NCBI GenBank assembly: GCA_900556665.1
Contig: USPX01000091.1
Span: 1 to 7,708 of the forward strand
DNA: 7,708 nt
Source of the DNA: an uncultured Eubacteriales bacterium
GTDB taxonomy: Bacteria > Bacillota_A > Clostridia > Lachnospirales > Cellulosilyticaceae
Direction: 5' to 3'
The position numbers and the translations under genes were made by a program. Position 1 is the first letter of the stretch. Every line of letters begins with the position of its first letter. The notes under the pieces were generated by a model, which was not told where the DNA came from, ran no database searches, and saw only the letters and a list, made by a program, of their open reading frames with translations. Shown in pieces: positions 1 to 5,677 of this stretch.

Positions 1-1132
1 TAGAATTGCATCTTTCCAAGGTAAAAATGAAGGTTGGATGGCAGAACATATGCTTATCTTAGGTATTGAAAATCCACAAGGTGAAGTAAAATACATTTGT
101 GCTGCATTCCCATCTGCATGTGGTAAAACAAACCTTGCAATGCTTATTCCACCAGAAGTTTATAAAAAAGCTGGTTACAAAGTATGGTGTGTAGGTGATG
201 ATATTTCTTGGCTTAGACAAGGTCCAGACGGAAGACTTTGGGCAATCAACCCTGAAAATGGATTCTTCGGTGTAGCACCAGGAACAAACTTAAAATCAAA
301 TCCAAATGCATTACATTCAACAGAAGAAGGAACAATCTTCACAAACGTTGCATTAAACTTAGATACAAATACAGTTTGGTGGGAAGGTCTTGACAAAAAT
401 CCTCCAACAAATGCACTTAACTGGAAAGGTGAAAAATGGGATTGTACTGATGGCTCTAAAGGTGCTCATCCAAATAGCCGTTTCACAGCACCAGCTAGAA
501 ACTGTCCATGTATCAGCAAAGAGTTCAATAACCCACAAGGTGTGCCAATTTCTGCAATCGTATTTGGTGGACGTCGTGCAAAAACTGCACCACTTGTATA
601 TGAGTCAAGAGACTGGAATCACGGTGTATTCGTAGGTTCAATCATGGCTTCTGAAACAACAGCAGCTGCAACAGGAGCAGTAGGTGTTGTAAGACGTGAC
701 CCAATGGCAATGCTTCCATTCTGTGGTTACCACATGGCTGATTACTTCCAACACTGGATTGATATGGGCGAAAAACTTGGTGATAAAGCACCAAAAATCT
801 TTAATGTAAACTGGTTCAGAACAGATGATGAAGGTAACTTCATTTGGCCAGGATTCGGAGATAATTTAAGAGTACTTAGCTGGATCTTAGATCGCTGCGA
901 AGGTAAAGTAGATGCAGTAGAAACTCCTATCGGATTTGGTCCAAAAGTAGAAGATATCAATACAGAAGGTTTAAGCATTGATGAAACTACAATTGCTAAC
1001 TTACTTAATGTAGATAAAGAATTATGGAAAGAAGAAGTAAAAGGTATCCATGAATTCTATGATAAATTCGGAGATAGATTACCAAAAGAACTTACAGCTG
1101 AACTTCAAACATTAGAAAACAATTTAGAGTAA
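1..1132 (+). CDS. pckG: Phosphoenolpyruvate carboxykinase (GTP), C-terminal part, cut by window start
   Basis: The enzyme interconverts oxaloacetate + GTP and PEP + CO2 + GDP in the cytosol (gluconeogenic or anaplerotic direction). The first full codon is at base 2, and about 376 residues remain of a family usually near 600; the N-terminal substrate-binding part is outside the window. The open frame runs upstream of the ATG at 38, so that ATG is internal. Diagnostic motifs in order are the P-loop FPSACGKTN (about nt 107-133, with the reactive cysteine typical of the GTP class), the metal-binding kinase-2 motif VGDDISW (about nt 191-211), FGGRR (nt 563-577), HGVFVG, and the guanine-pocket motif WPGFGDN near nt 845-865. 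ATP-type enzymes have a different P-loop (GTGKT), so the GTP class is well supported. It ends with TAA, followed by a terminator 24 bases later. No truncation or frameshift is visible in the part seen. Confidence 0.97.
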   Translation, partial: RIASFQGKNEGWMAEHMLILGIENPQGEVKYICAAFPSACGKTNLAMLIPPEVYKKAGYKVWCVGDDISWLRQGPDGRLWAINPENGFFGVAPGTNLKSNPNALHSTEEGTIFTNVALNLDTNTVWWEGLDKNPPTNALNWKGEKWDCTDGSKGAHPNSRFTAPARNCPCISKEFNNPQGVPISAIVFGGRRAKTAPLVYESRDWNHGVFVGSIMASETTAAATGAVGVVRRDPMAMLPFCGYHMADYFQHWIDMGEKLGDKAPKIFNVNWFRTDDEGNFIWPGFGDNLRVLSWILDRCEGKVDAVETPIGFGPKVEDINTEGLSIDETTIANLLNVDKELWKEEVKGIHEFYDKFGDRLPKELTAELQTLENNLE

Positions 1133-1156
1133 TCCTTTAAATATATATGGTAAAAG

Positions 1157-1193
1157 GGTGAAGATGTGCCAATAAGCATCTTCACCTTTTTTT
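1157..1193 (+). terminator. Rho-independent terminator of pckG
   Basis: A perfect 10-bp stem (1157-1166 with 1177-1186) closes a 10-base loop and is followed by a run of seven T (1187-1193). It lies 24 bases after the pckG stop and separates that gene from the arsR-type unit. Confidence 0.93.
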
Positions 1194-1220
1194 GTGCGTT
1201 TTAATATTTAATGCTAAAAA
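1192..1220 (+). promoter_or_regulatory. Possible promoter of the arsR-type operon
   Basis: TTGTGC (1192-1197) and TAAAAA (1215-1220) are 17 bases apart, with a TG one base upstream of the second box that could act as an extended -10. Both boxes are poor matches, and the first overlaps the T-run of the preceding terminator, so this is only the best candidate. The inverted repeat at 1226-1243 lies just downstream, where a repressor would block initiation. Confidence 0.3.
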
Positions 1221-1225
1221 ATTTA

Positions 1226-1243
1226 ATTAAGTAATGACTTAAT
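1226..1243. promoter_or_regulatory. Candidate operator: ATTAAGT-4-ACTTAAT inverted repeat
   Basis: A perfect 7-bp inverted repeat with a 4-base spacer lies 15 bases before the start codon of the ArsR-type gene. ArsR-family dimers bind inverted repeats near their own promoters and leave when they bind their ligand, so position and symmetry suit autorepression. The arms are AT-only apart from one G/C pair, in an AT-rich stretch, so chance symmetry is not excluded. Confidence 0.5.
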
Positions 1244-1258
1244 CAAAAGAGGAGTAGT

Positions 1259-1594
1259 ATGGAATTAACAAATGTACTCAAAGCAATTTCGGATGAGACT
1301 AGAATGAATATTATAAAGCTTCTATTAGAACATGATTATTGTGTAAGAGGCTTGGCTAAAAGACTAGGAATCAGTGAAAGTGCTGTATCTCAACATGTAA
1401 AAGTAATGAAGGAAGCTAACATTCTGGTCCCTGAAAAGAGAGGGTATTTCATTCATTACGAAGTAAATAAGGCAGTATTACTGGAAGTGGCAAAGGAGCT
1501 TACAAGTCTTGTGGAGGGAGAAACATCTCCTTGTAAAGTAGAGCAGGATAGTAAATGTAAAAAGGAACATTGCCAGTGCCAGTTAAAAAAATAA
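1259..1594 (+). CDS. ArsR/SmtB-family winged-helix repressor with a Cys-rich tail
   Basis: This 111-residue predicted cytosolic dimeric DNA-binding repressor responds to an unknown metal or redox signal. The fold is typical: helices from residue 3 (LKAISDETRMNIIKLL), a helix-turn-helix with LAKRLGISESAVSQHVKVMKEA around residues 32-53 (recognition helix SESAVSQHVK), and a beta-wing at about 58-68 (PEKRGYFIHYE). The usual ArsR alpha-3 CxC pair is absent; only Cys28 lies in that region. Instead the C-terminal tail holds Cys92, Cys100, Cys105 and Cys107 with His104, a likely sensing site (inference). The in-frame TAG just upstream forces the start at the ATG, with GGAG four bases before it. Only 26 bases separate it from the NifX-like gene, so the two are probably co-transcribed. 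The specific ligand cannot be assigned, hence no symbol. Confidence 0.9.
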   Translation: MELTNVLKAISDETRMNIIKLLLEHDYCVRGLAKRLGISESAVSQHVKVMKEANILVPEKRGYFIHYEVNKAVLLEVAKELTSLVEGETSPCKVEQDSKCKKEHCQCQLKK

Positions 1595-1620
1595 TATAAA
1601 AATTTTAGGAGGCATAAATT

Positions 1621-1998
1621 ATGATTCTTGCAGTAACTTATGAAAATGGAAATATCTTTGGTCACTTTGGACACACAGAGCAGTTTAAAGTTTATGAAAT
1701 TGAAAATGGCAATATTGTTTCACAAAAAATCGTAGATACAAATGGATCTGGTCATGGTGCATTAGCAGGTTTTCTTAAAAATCTAGATGTAGATACATTA
1801 ATTTGTGGCGGCATCGGTGGTGGCGCAATTAATGCTTTAAGTGAAGCAGGAATTAAAATTTATCCAGGAACTTCTGGAAATGCAGATGCACAGGTAGAAG
1901 CATTTATTAAAGGGGAATTAGATTACAATCCAAACACAAGATGTAGTCATCATGCGCATGGTGAAGGCCACACTTGCGGCGAACATGGGTGTAAGTAA
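1621..1998 (+). CDS. NifX/NifB-type iron-molybdenum cluster-binding protein with Cys/His tail
   Basis: This 125-residue small cytosolic protein belongs to the Nitro_FeMo-Co family (the fold of NifX, NafY and the NifB C-terminus), which binds metal clusters. The family core spans about residues 1-102: strand ILAVTYENGNIFGHFGHTEQF, the GHG motif at 44-46, and the glycine-rich ICGGIGGGAI at 61-70. The last 18 residues form a distinct tail with Cys108, Cys119, Cys124 and five His (110, 111, 113, 117, 122), which looks like an added metal site. No nitrogenase gene is in the window; stand-alone members occur widely in anaerobes and their role is mostly unknown. A perfect AGGAGG (1607-1612) lies eight bases before the ATG. 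It follows the ArsR-type gene by 26 bases, so it may be the repressor's regulated product, perhaps for metal buffering or cluster handling (inference). Confidence 0.88.
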   Translation: MILAVTYENGNIFGHFGHTEQFKVYEIENGNIVSQKIVDTNGSGHGALAGFLKNLDVDTLICGGIGGGAINALSEAGIKIYPGTSGNADAQVEAFIKGELDYNPNTRCSHHAHGEGHTCGEHGCK

Positions 1999-2001
1999 AG
2001 T

Positions 2002-2231
2002 AAGTAGATCAAATAGGTCTGCTGGGTTAGTGGTGGTTTAAAGCTACACCTTACGTAATTTATGATAGGCTAAGCAAAGATAATCAAAGCAATGGTCGGA
2101 ACTCGCTCACTGCGTTCACTCAAACAACCGACCTAAAAACGCTTTGATTCTCTTTACTAAGCCTATCATTAAATTACTCCACAGGTAGCTTTTAAACCAC
2201 CACTAACCCAGCTTACTATTTGGGTCTACTT
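2002..2231. repeat. Large imperfect palindrome (about 100-bp arms, 28-base loop)
   Basis: The left arm (about 2002-2099) is complementary to the right arm (about 2128-2231) with a few mismatches and small gaps. The best blocks are a perfect 20-bp pairing of 2021-2040 with 2193-2212, a near-perfect pairing of 2055-2090 with 2141-2177, and GGTCGG (2094-2099) with CCGACC (2128-2133). The loop, 2100-2127, contains two imperfect 9-base tandem copies (CGCTCACTG, CGTTCACTC). Complementarity begins next to the NifX-like stop codon. No open reading frame of note lies inside. The form suggests a non-autonomous mobile palindrome (MITE-like or REP/hairpin family), and a transcript would fold into one very long hairpin. 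I see no clear target-site duplication and cannot test copy number here. Confidence 0.85.
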
Positions 2232-2293
2232 TGAGGAGAAAAAGAGAGAAGTTAATTTATTTACTTTGACAGTAAGTGAAGCCGTTGGGGTGA

Positions 2294-2317
2294 TTATAAG
2301 TTCATTTCTACTTATAA
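2294..2317. repeat. Small perfect inverted repeat TTATAAGT-8-ACTTATAA
   Basis: Eight-base arms at 2294-2301 and 2310-2317 flank an 8-base spacer in the non-coding stretch before lrgA. It sits just upstream of the terminator at 2327-2366. Its sequence is AT-rich, so it is either a weak RNA hairpin or a protein-binding site. A TTGACA lies upstream at 2266-2271, but no -10 box is found at normal spacing. No function is assigned. Confidence 0.4.
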
Positions 2318-2326
2318 AGAGTAGGG

Positions 2327-2366
2327 AACCTGCTAGTGAAAGGATATTTTCAGTAGCAGGTTTTTT
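2327..2366 (+). terminator. Rho-independent terminator before lrgA
   Basis: A 15-bp stem with one mismatch (2327-2341 with 2348-2362) has a 6-base loop (GGATAT) and a T-run to 2366. No gene ends close to it: the nearest upstream stop is that of the NifX-like gene, about 330 bases away across the large palindrome. It probably ends that transcript, or a short unannotated RNA. Confidence 0.88.
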
Positions 2367-2450
2367 GTGTATATAAAAATAGGATGTATAACTAGTAAAT
2401 AATTATAGAAAAATTATTATAGAAGATAACAAAATGTGACTTGTGTATAA

Positions 2451-2479
2451 TTGACGGTTTTAAGGAGTAGGAGTAGAAT
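2451..2479 (+). promoter_or_regulatory. Promoter of lrgAB
   Basis: TTGACG (2451-2456) and TAGAAT (2474-2479) are separated by 17 bases, close to the vegetative sigma consensus. Transcription would start near 2486, leaving a leader of about 34 bases before the lrgA start. A TATAAT at 2446-2451 overlaps the -35 box but has no good -35 of its own. No clear operator is visible. Confidence 0.65.
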
Positions 2480-2519
2480 TTTTTAGGAAGTTAAGATAAA
2501 ACGGTAAGGAGTGTGTAAA

Positions 2520-2888
2520 GTGAAGATTATTATGCAAATAGCCATTGTATTTGCCATATGTTTATTGGGGCAGATTGTAGTTAGTGTACTACCATTTCCT
2601 TTTCCAGCAAGTGTAATGGGCATGATTATTTTGTTTTTATTACTTTTATTTAAGGTGATCAAGGCGGAGCATGTAAGAGAGAAGACGAACTTTTTACTTC
2701 AGAATATGGCCTTTTTCTTTATCCCATCAGGTGTAGCTATCATAGATAATTATGATTTACTTAAAGGGAATGTACTTAAGATTTTAGCGATATGTATTAT
2801 TACAATGGTACTAACTTTTATAGCAACGGCGTATACAGTAACCTTTGTAATTGGATGGCAAAATAAAAGGAGGAAAATAAATGAATGA
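2520..2888 (+). CDS. lrgA: LrgA/CidA-family membrane protein
   Basis: A small integral membrane protein of the CidA/LrgA (holin-like) family, 122 residues if started at GTG 2520. AAGGAG (2506-2511) is eight bases before this GTG; the in-frame GTG at 2511 overlaps that site and is too close. ATG 2532 is a less likely alternative. Four hydrophobic segments are visible, at about residues 5-24, 29-46, 60-75 and 85-111. Family signatures are PFPFPASVMG at 25-34 and FFIPSGVAII at 66-75; the C-terminus is basic (KRRK). The family was first described as murein-hydrolase and lysis modulators in staphylococci. Later work on related pairs (B. subtilis PftAB, S. mutans LrgAB) points to pyruvate transport. 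It overlaps lrgB by eight bases (ATGAATGA), implying translational coupling. The LytSR-type two-component regulator often found beside it is not in the window. Confidence 0.92.
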   Translation: MKIIMQIAIVFAICLLGQIVVSVLPFPFPASVMGMIILFLLLLFKVIKAEHVREKTNFLLQNMAFFFIPSGVAIIDNYDLLKGNVLKILAICIITMVLTFIATAYTVTFVIGWQNKRRKINE

Positions 2889-3561
2889 GATTACATCTAG
2901 TCCATACTTTGGGATTGTACTATCTATATTTGCCTTTGAGATAGGTATCAAAATCAATAAAAAGCTTAAGTCACCATTAGCAAATCCTCTGCTTATAGCC
3001 ATACTTTTAGTGATTGCAGTATTACAAGTATTTCGCATTCCAGTAGCTAATTATAATGAAGGTGGTTCGATTATTACCATGTTTCTAGCACCAGCTACAG
3101 CAGCGTTAGGAATCTCTATTTATAGTCAGTTAGAAATACTTAAGAAAAATTGGTTACCAATTATTGTAGGAACAGCAGTGGGGGCAGGGGTGTCTATGGT
3201 AAGTGTGTTTATGCTTTGCAAGTTGTTTAAGTTAGATGATGTGTTAACAGCTTCATTACTACCTAAGTCTGTAACTACACCAATTGCTATAGAAGTTTCA
3301 AGCCAATTAGGTGGCTTAGCACCAGTCACAGTTGCAGCTGTTATTATTACAGGAATTGCAGGTGCTATATTTACACCTTTAATGATTAAGATTTTTCGTA
3401 TTAAAGAACCTATTGCAGCAGGTGTGGCAATAGGTGCTTGTAGCCATGCTATGGGGACAACTAAAGCACTAGAACTTGGACAAGTTCAAGGGGCTATGAG
3501 TGGTATTGCTATAGGGGTAACAGGGGTTATGACTGTAGTATATGCATTATTTTTAAGTTAG
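2881..3561 (+). CDS. lrgB: LrgB/CidB-family membrane transporter partner
   Basis: A 226-residue polytopic membrane protein, full length for the LrgB family, acting with LrgA as a two-part membrane system. Signatures are the LPKSVTTPIA motif around residues 127-136 and the C-terminal GACSHAMGTTKALELGQ at about 185-201 followed by GAMSGIAIGVTG. Hydrophobic segments cover most of the chain. Homologues include the plastid glycolate/glycerate transporter PLGG1 and the pyruvate-transport component PftB, so a small-organic-acid transport role is plausible; older annotation calls it an antiholin or autolysis regulator. AGGAGG (2868-2873) lies seven bases before the ATG and inside the end of lrgA. The substrate cannot be decided from sequence. 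Confidence 0.94.
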   Translation: MNEITSSPYFGIVLSIFAFEIGIKINKKLKSPLANPLLIAILLVIAVLQVFRIPVANYNEGGSIITMFLAPATAALGISIYSQLEILKKNWLPIIVGTAVGAGVSMVSVFMLCKLFKLDDVLTASLLPKSVTTPIAIEVSSQLGGLAPVTVAAVIITGIAGAIFTPLMIKIFRIKEPIAAGVAIGACSHAMGTTKALELGQVQGAMSGIAIGVTGVMTVVYALFLS

Positions 3562-3572
3562 ATTTTTAGTAT

Positions 3573-3621
3573 AAGCTTATTTAAGCAGTTTAAAAGACAA
3601 ACTGTTTAAATAAGCTTTTTT
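3573..3621 (+). terminator. Rho-independent terminator of lrgAB
   Basis: A 19-bp stem (3573-3591 with 3599-3617, one G-T wobble) closes a 7-base loop and runs into six T (3616-3621). It lies 12 bases after the lrgB stop. The AT-rich stem may also work in reverse. Confidence 0.92.
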
Positions 3622-3807
3622 GTAAATAAAGCTTGTATATTTTTTATGCTTGTAAAACATAGATAAATTTATAGAAGAGAAGTGACCTAAAAGTAGAAAA
3701 AAGACAGGTTAAATAAAATATGTATTAAATTGGTAAAAACTACGTATACTAGGATTATATTAGTTAGAGGGTTAGAAGAAATTAACAAAGTGGAAGGGGT
3801 GTTTGTT

Positions 3808-4122
3808 ATGAATACAGTAACAATTGCATGTTTACCTAAATCACAAACAGATGGAGAGAGAGTAAGTTTTAATTTCTCAACGGTGCAACTTCCAAAGGAA
3901 AAGTATTTAGTTTGGCATATTATAAGTAAAATTGAAGCAGATGATGATATTCATTTTACCGTACTACAAGAAGGAAGTAGGGGAGAACATCCTATTGTAT
4001 ATTTAGATATACATGATGGTTATGTTATGCCATATGAAGGCATGCGCAATCTGTATATTGCAAGCCCTAGAAACGTAACAGGTCATTTTATAGTAGAAGT
4101 AGAAGCAGTGAGTGATTTATAA
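3808..4122 (+). CDS. Hypothetical protein, 104 residues
   Basis: I do not recognise this family. The frame is open from a TTG at 3730, but AAGGGG (3794-3799) eight bases before the ATG at 3808 makes that ATG the best start, giving 104 residues (MNTVTIACLPKS...). There is no signal peptide or membrane segment. The chain alternates hydrophobic and polar residues (VSFNFSTVQL, IHFTVLQEG, IVYLDIHDG, LYIASPR, HFIVEVEAV), suggesting a small, all-beta, soluble domain. It is a single-gene unit between the lrgAB terminator and its own terminator, so neighbours give no functional hint. A TATACT (3745-3750) could be a -10 box but lacks a convincing -35. Composition matches the surroundings. The reading frame is well supported; the function is unknown. 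Confidence 0.8.
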   Translation: MNTVTIACLPKSQTDGERVSFNFSTVQLPKEKYLVWHIISKIEADDDIHFTVLQEGSRGEHPIVYLDIHDGYVMPYEGMRNLYIASPRNVTGHFIVEVEAVSDL

Positions 4123-4127
4123 AAGAG

Positions 4128-4168
4128 AAGCGATTACGAAATGATTGATAGTTTCGTAGTCGCTTTTT
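4128..4168 (+). terminator. Rho-independent terminator of the 104-residue gene
   Basis: A 14-bp stem with one G-T wobble (4128-4141 with 4152-4165), a 10-base loop, and five T (4164-4168). It starts six bases after the stop codon, supporting that gene as a single transcription unit. Confidence 0.92.
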
Positions 4169-4193
4169 GTGCTATTAAGGTATGAGTATATTT

Positions 4194-4222
4194 TTGATAT
4201 TACATAGGAGATAGTATAAAAT
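4194..4222 (+). promoter_or_regulatory. Possible promoter of the TerB-like/beta-helix gene
   Basis: TTGATA (4194-4199) and TAAAAT (4217-4222) are 17 bases apart. Transcription would begin near 4229, at the very edge of the ribosome binding site, giving an unusually short leader. The preceding terminator at 4128-4168 implies that some promoter must lie here. Confidence 0.35.
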
Positions 4223-4242
4223 AAAAGAAAGGAGGGGGAAGG

Positions 4243-5481
4243 GTGAGTATATTAGAGAAACTTAATAGTTATTTAGAAAAACAAGTAACATTTAATAAAA
4301 AAATAGAGGAACATCCATTGCAAAGATGTCATGAACCTATTAAGAAAACGTATATTACATTATTGAATCTGGCGTTAAAGGAAAGTGCTGATTTTACTTA
4401 TGAGCAAAGAGCCTTTTTAAATCAGATTATTCAAAGCGTGGATTTAAATGATGAAATATTAATAGAAATTAGTGAAATAGAAGCTCAGAACTTTGCCAAG
4501 GCATTAGGTGAGAACTTTTTAAAGTATTTTAGAGAAAATGAGTTGAAATACAATTTTGTATTAGATTTATTATTATTACTTATGAAGGCTACTAAGGTAC
4601 AAAAAGAGTTTGCAAGTTTAATAGGGGAAAGTTTGGGAATCGGGGAAAGAGAATATAACTTTCTAATGAACTTAGCTACTTGCATTTTAGAAGAAGATAG
4701 CAATAGCTATATGCAGCTAATTGAAAGAGCACCTAAAAATATTAAGGTAAGAAACTTTGTAGGCTATGTAAAATCTTTTTTAGTGGGAAGACTTATAGAT
4801 GATGATGAGATGGTATTTTATTATGGCTCTAGAAACTTAGAGGAAAGACCTAATTTTAATGAAGTCTTCAAGAATGAAGAAATGTCCCTAGAACGTTGGG
4901 TTTTTAAACAGGATGTTTTAGTATTTGAAAACTGGCAAATTGATTTAAGTCGTAAAAACTGGTTGTTTAGAAATAATCAAAAGGTTGTTTTTAAAAACTG
5001 TGAGATTATAGGTGATAATCATCCTATAAGCTTTGATGGAACTGCCAGGATTATAATAGATCATTGCAAGTTTACATATTTTAATAATCGTGTTTTACTT
5101 ATTAATGATTGCATTCATGTAAGTATTTATGCATGTCAATTTAAAGAATGTGTTTATTTATATGATATGTATCAAAACAGTAATGGCGGAATTTATTTCA
5201 TAGCTGATAAAGCTATAACAGAGACAAATCAAATGCGTTTTGTTGAAATAGTAGATAGCAAGTTTGTAGACTGTAGTGTATGGAATAAAGAAGGGCATTA
5301 TTACAGTGATTATAGCTTAGGTTTTAGTATGAATATTCCTCAAAGGCTTAAAGGATGTCAGTTTAATAATTGTCTTTCTTATATGGATATGCCAAAGAGA
5401 TTGTGCAATGGTGGTAGTACTTTATTTAATGGAGCAGAAGTAGAGGATTGTGTGATTATAGCAAGTCATCCAATTGTTTAA
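4243..5481 (+). CDS. Putative TerB-like helical domain fused to right-handed beta-helix
   Basis: A 412-residue protein with no signal peptide, so probably cytosolic; function unknown. GTG start with AAAGGAGG (4228-4235) seven bases upstream. Residues about 36-150 are helical and resemble a TerB-like domain in layout: two repeats of an acidic or polar turn followed by a helix (FTYEQRAFLNQII at 51-63, IGEREYNFLMNLA at 133-145). Residues about 219-412 look like parallel beta-helix rungs, with a recurring pattern of hydrophobic-x-hydrophobic, then C-x-[FI], often ending in another Cys: VVFKNCEII (248-256), IIIDHCKFTYF (270-280), VSIYACQFKEC (293-303), VEIVDSKFVDC (334-344), LKGCQFNNC (369-377), VEDCVII (400-406). 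Beta-helices often bind polysaccharides or act as scaffolds. The hydrophobic LDLLLLLMKA is more likely a buried helix than a membrane span. Domain names rest on pattern, not on a profile search; the frame itself is secure. Confidence 0.85.
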   Translation: MSILEKLNSYLEKQVTFNKKIEEHPLQRCHEPIKKTYITLLNLALKESADFTYEQRAFLNQIIQSVDLNDEILIEISEIEAQNFAKALGENFLKYFRENELKYNFVLDLLLLLMKATKVQKEFASLIGESLGIGEREYNFLMNLATCILEEDSNSYMQLIERAPKNIKVRNFVGYVKSFLVGRLIDDDEMVFYYGSRNLEERPNFNEVFKNEEMSLERWVFKQDVLVFENWQIDLSRKNWLFRNNQKVVFKNCEIIGDNHPISFDGTARIIIDHCKFTYFNNRVLLINDCIHVSIYACQFKECVYLYDMYQNSNGGIYFIADKAITETNQMRFVEIVDSKFVDCSVWNKEGHYYSDYSLGFSMNIPQRLKGCQFNNCLSYMDMPKRLCNGGSTLFNGAEVEDCVIIASHPIV

Positions 5482-5526
5482 AATAAAGGGAGAGGAAGAA
5501 ATTTCCTCTCCCTTTATTTTAAACAA
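5474..5526. terminator. Perfect 24-bp hairpin terminator, probably bidirectional
   Basis: Bases 5474-5497 pair perfectly with 5503-5526 around a 5-base loop (GAAAT). The stem includes the last codons and the TAA of the preceding gene. The GC core (GGGAGAGGAA) is followed by TTTATTTT on this strand and, by symmetry, by an equivalent T-rich tail on the other strand. Confidence 0.88.
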
Positions 5527-5611
5527 ATCAATTACCATATTTATACTAGATTTTAAAGGATTTAATGAGGTTACTATATGTAGTAGAAGAAGTATTTCAA
5601 AAGTAAGTAGG

Positions 5612-5640
5612 TTGACAAAATAAGTAGTGGTTATTATGAT
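5612..5640 (+). promoter_or_regulatory. Promoter of csoR-copA
   Basis: A consensus TTGACA (5612-5617) and TATGAT (5635-5640) are separated by exactly 17 bases. Transcription would start near 5647, just before the C/G-tract operator. This is the best-formed promoter in the window. Confidence 0.85.
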
Positions 5641-5653
5641 ATAAAATATAATA

Positions 5654-5672
5654 CCCCCCCATGGGGAGGAGG
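5654..5672. promoter_or_regulatory. Candidate CsoR operator overlapping the csoR ribosome binding site
   Basis: Seven C (5654-5660) followed by ATGGGGAGGAGG (5661-5672) form an imperfect palindrome around the perfect CCCCATGGGG (5657-5666). CsoR-type operators are typically a C-tract facing a G-tract flanked by AT-rich DNA, and this one is placed just after the predicted transcription start. The same G-rich half supplies the AGGAGG (5667-5672) five bases before the csoR ATG, so bound protein or a C/G RNA hairpin could both limit expression. The operator call is inference from form, position and the gene it precedes. Confidence 0.7.
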
Positions 5673-5677
5673 TAAAT

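Noticed and set aside
742..978. Reverse-strand frame within pckG
   Set aside because: It is the complement of strongly conserved PEP carboxykinase codons; no start signal or recognisable product.
1621..1998. Part of a nitrogenase gene cluster
   Set aside because: No nifH, nifD, nifK, nifE, nifN or full nifB is nearby, and the Cys/His tail differs from classical NifX.
2002..2231. Integron attC site, tRNA, riboswitch or ordinary terminator as explanation of the palindrome
   Set aside because: There are no integron core sites, no cloverleaf or CCA end, no known aptamer pattern, and no T-run after the stem.
2511..2519. GTG at 2511 as the lrgA start
   Set aside because: It overlaps the AAGGAG ribosome binding site; the GTG at 2520 has ideal spacing.
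2520..3561. LrgAB as a toxin-antitoxin or phage holin cassette
   Set aside because: Both are full-length members of a chromosomal membrane family, with no endolysin or phage gene in the window.
3730..3807. Upstream extension of the 104-residue gene from a TTG
   Set aside because: No ribosome binding site precedes the TTG, whereas AAGGGG is well placed for the ATG at 3808.
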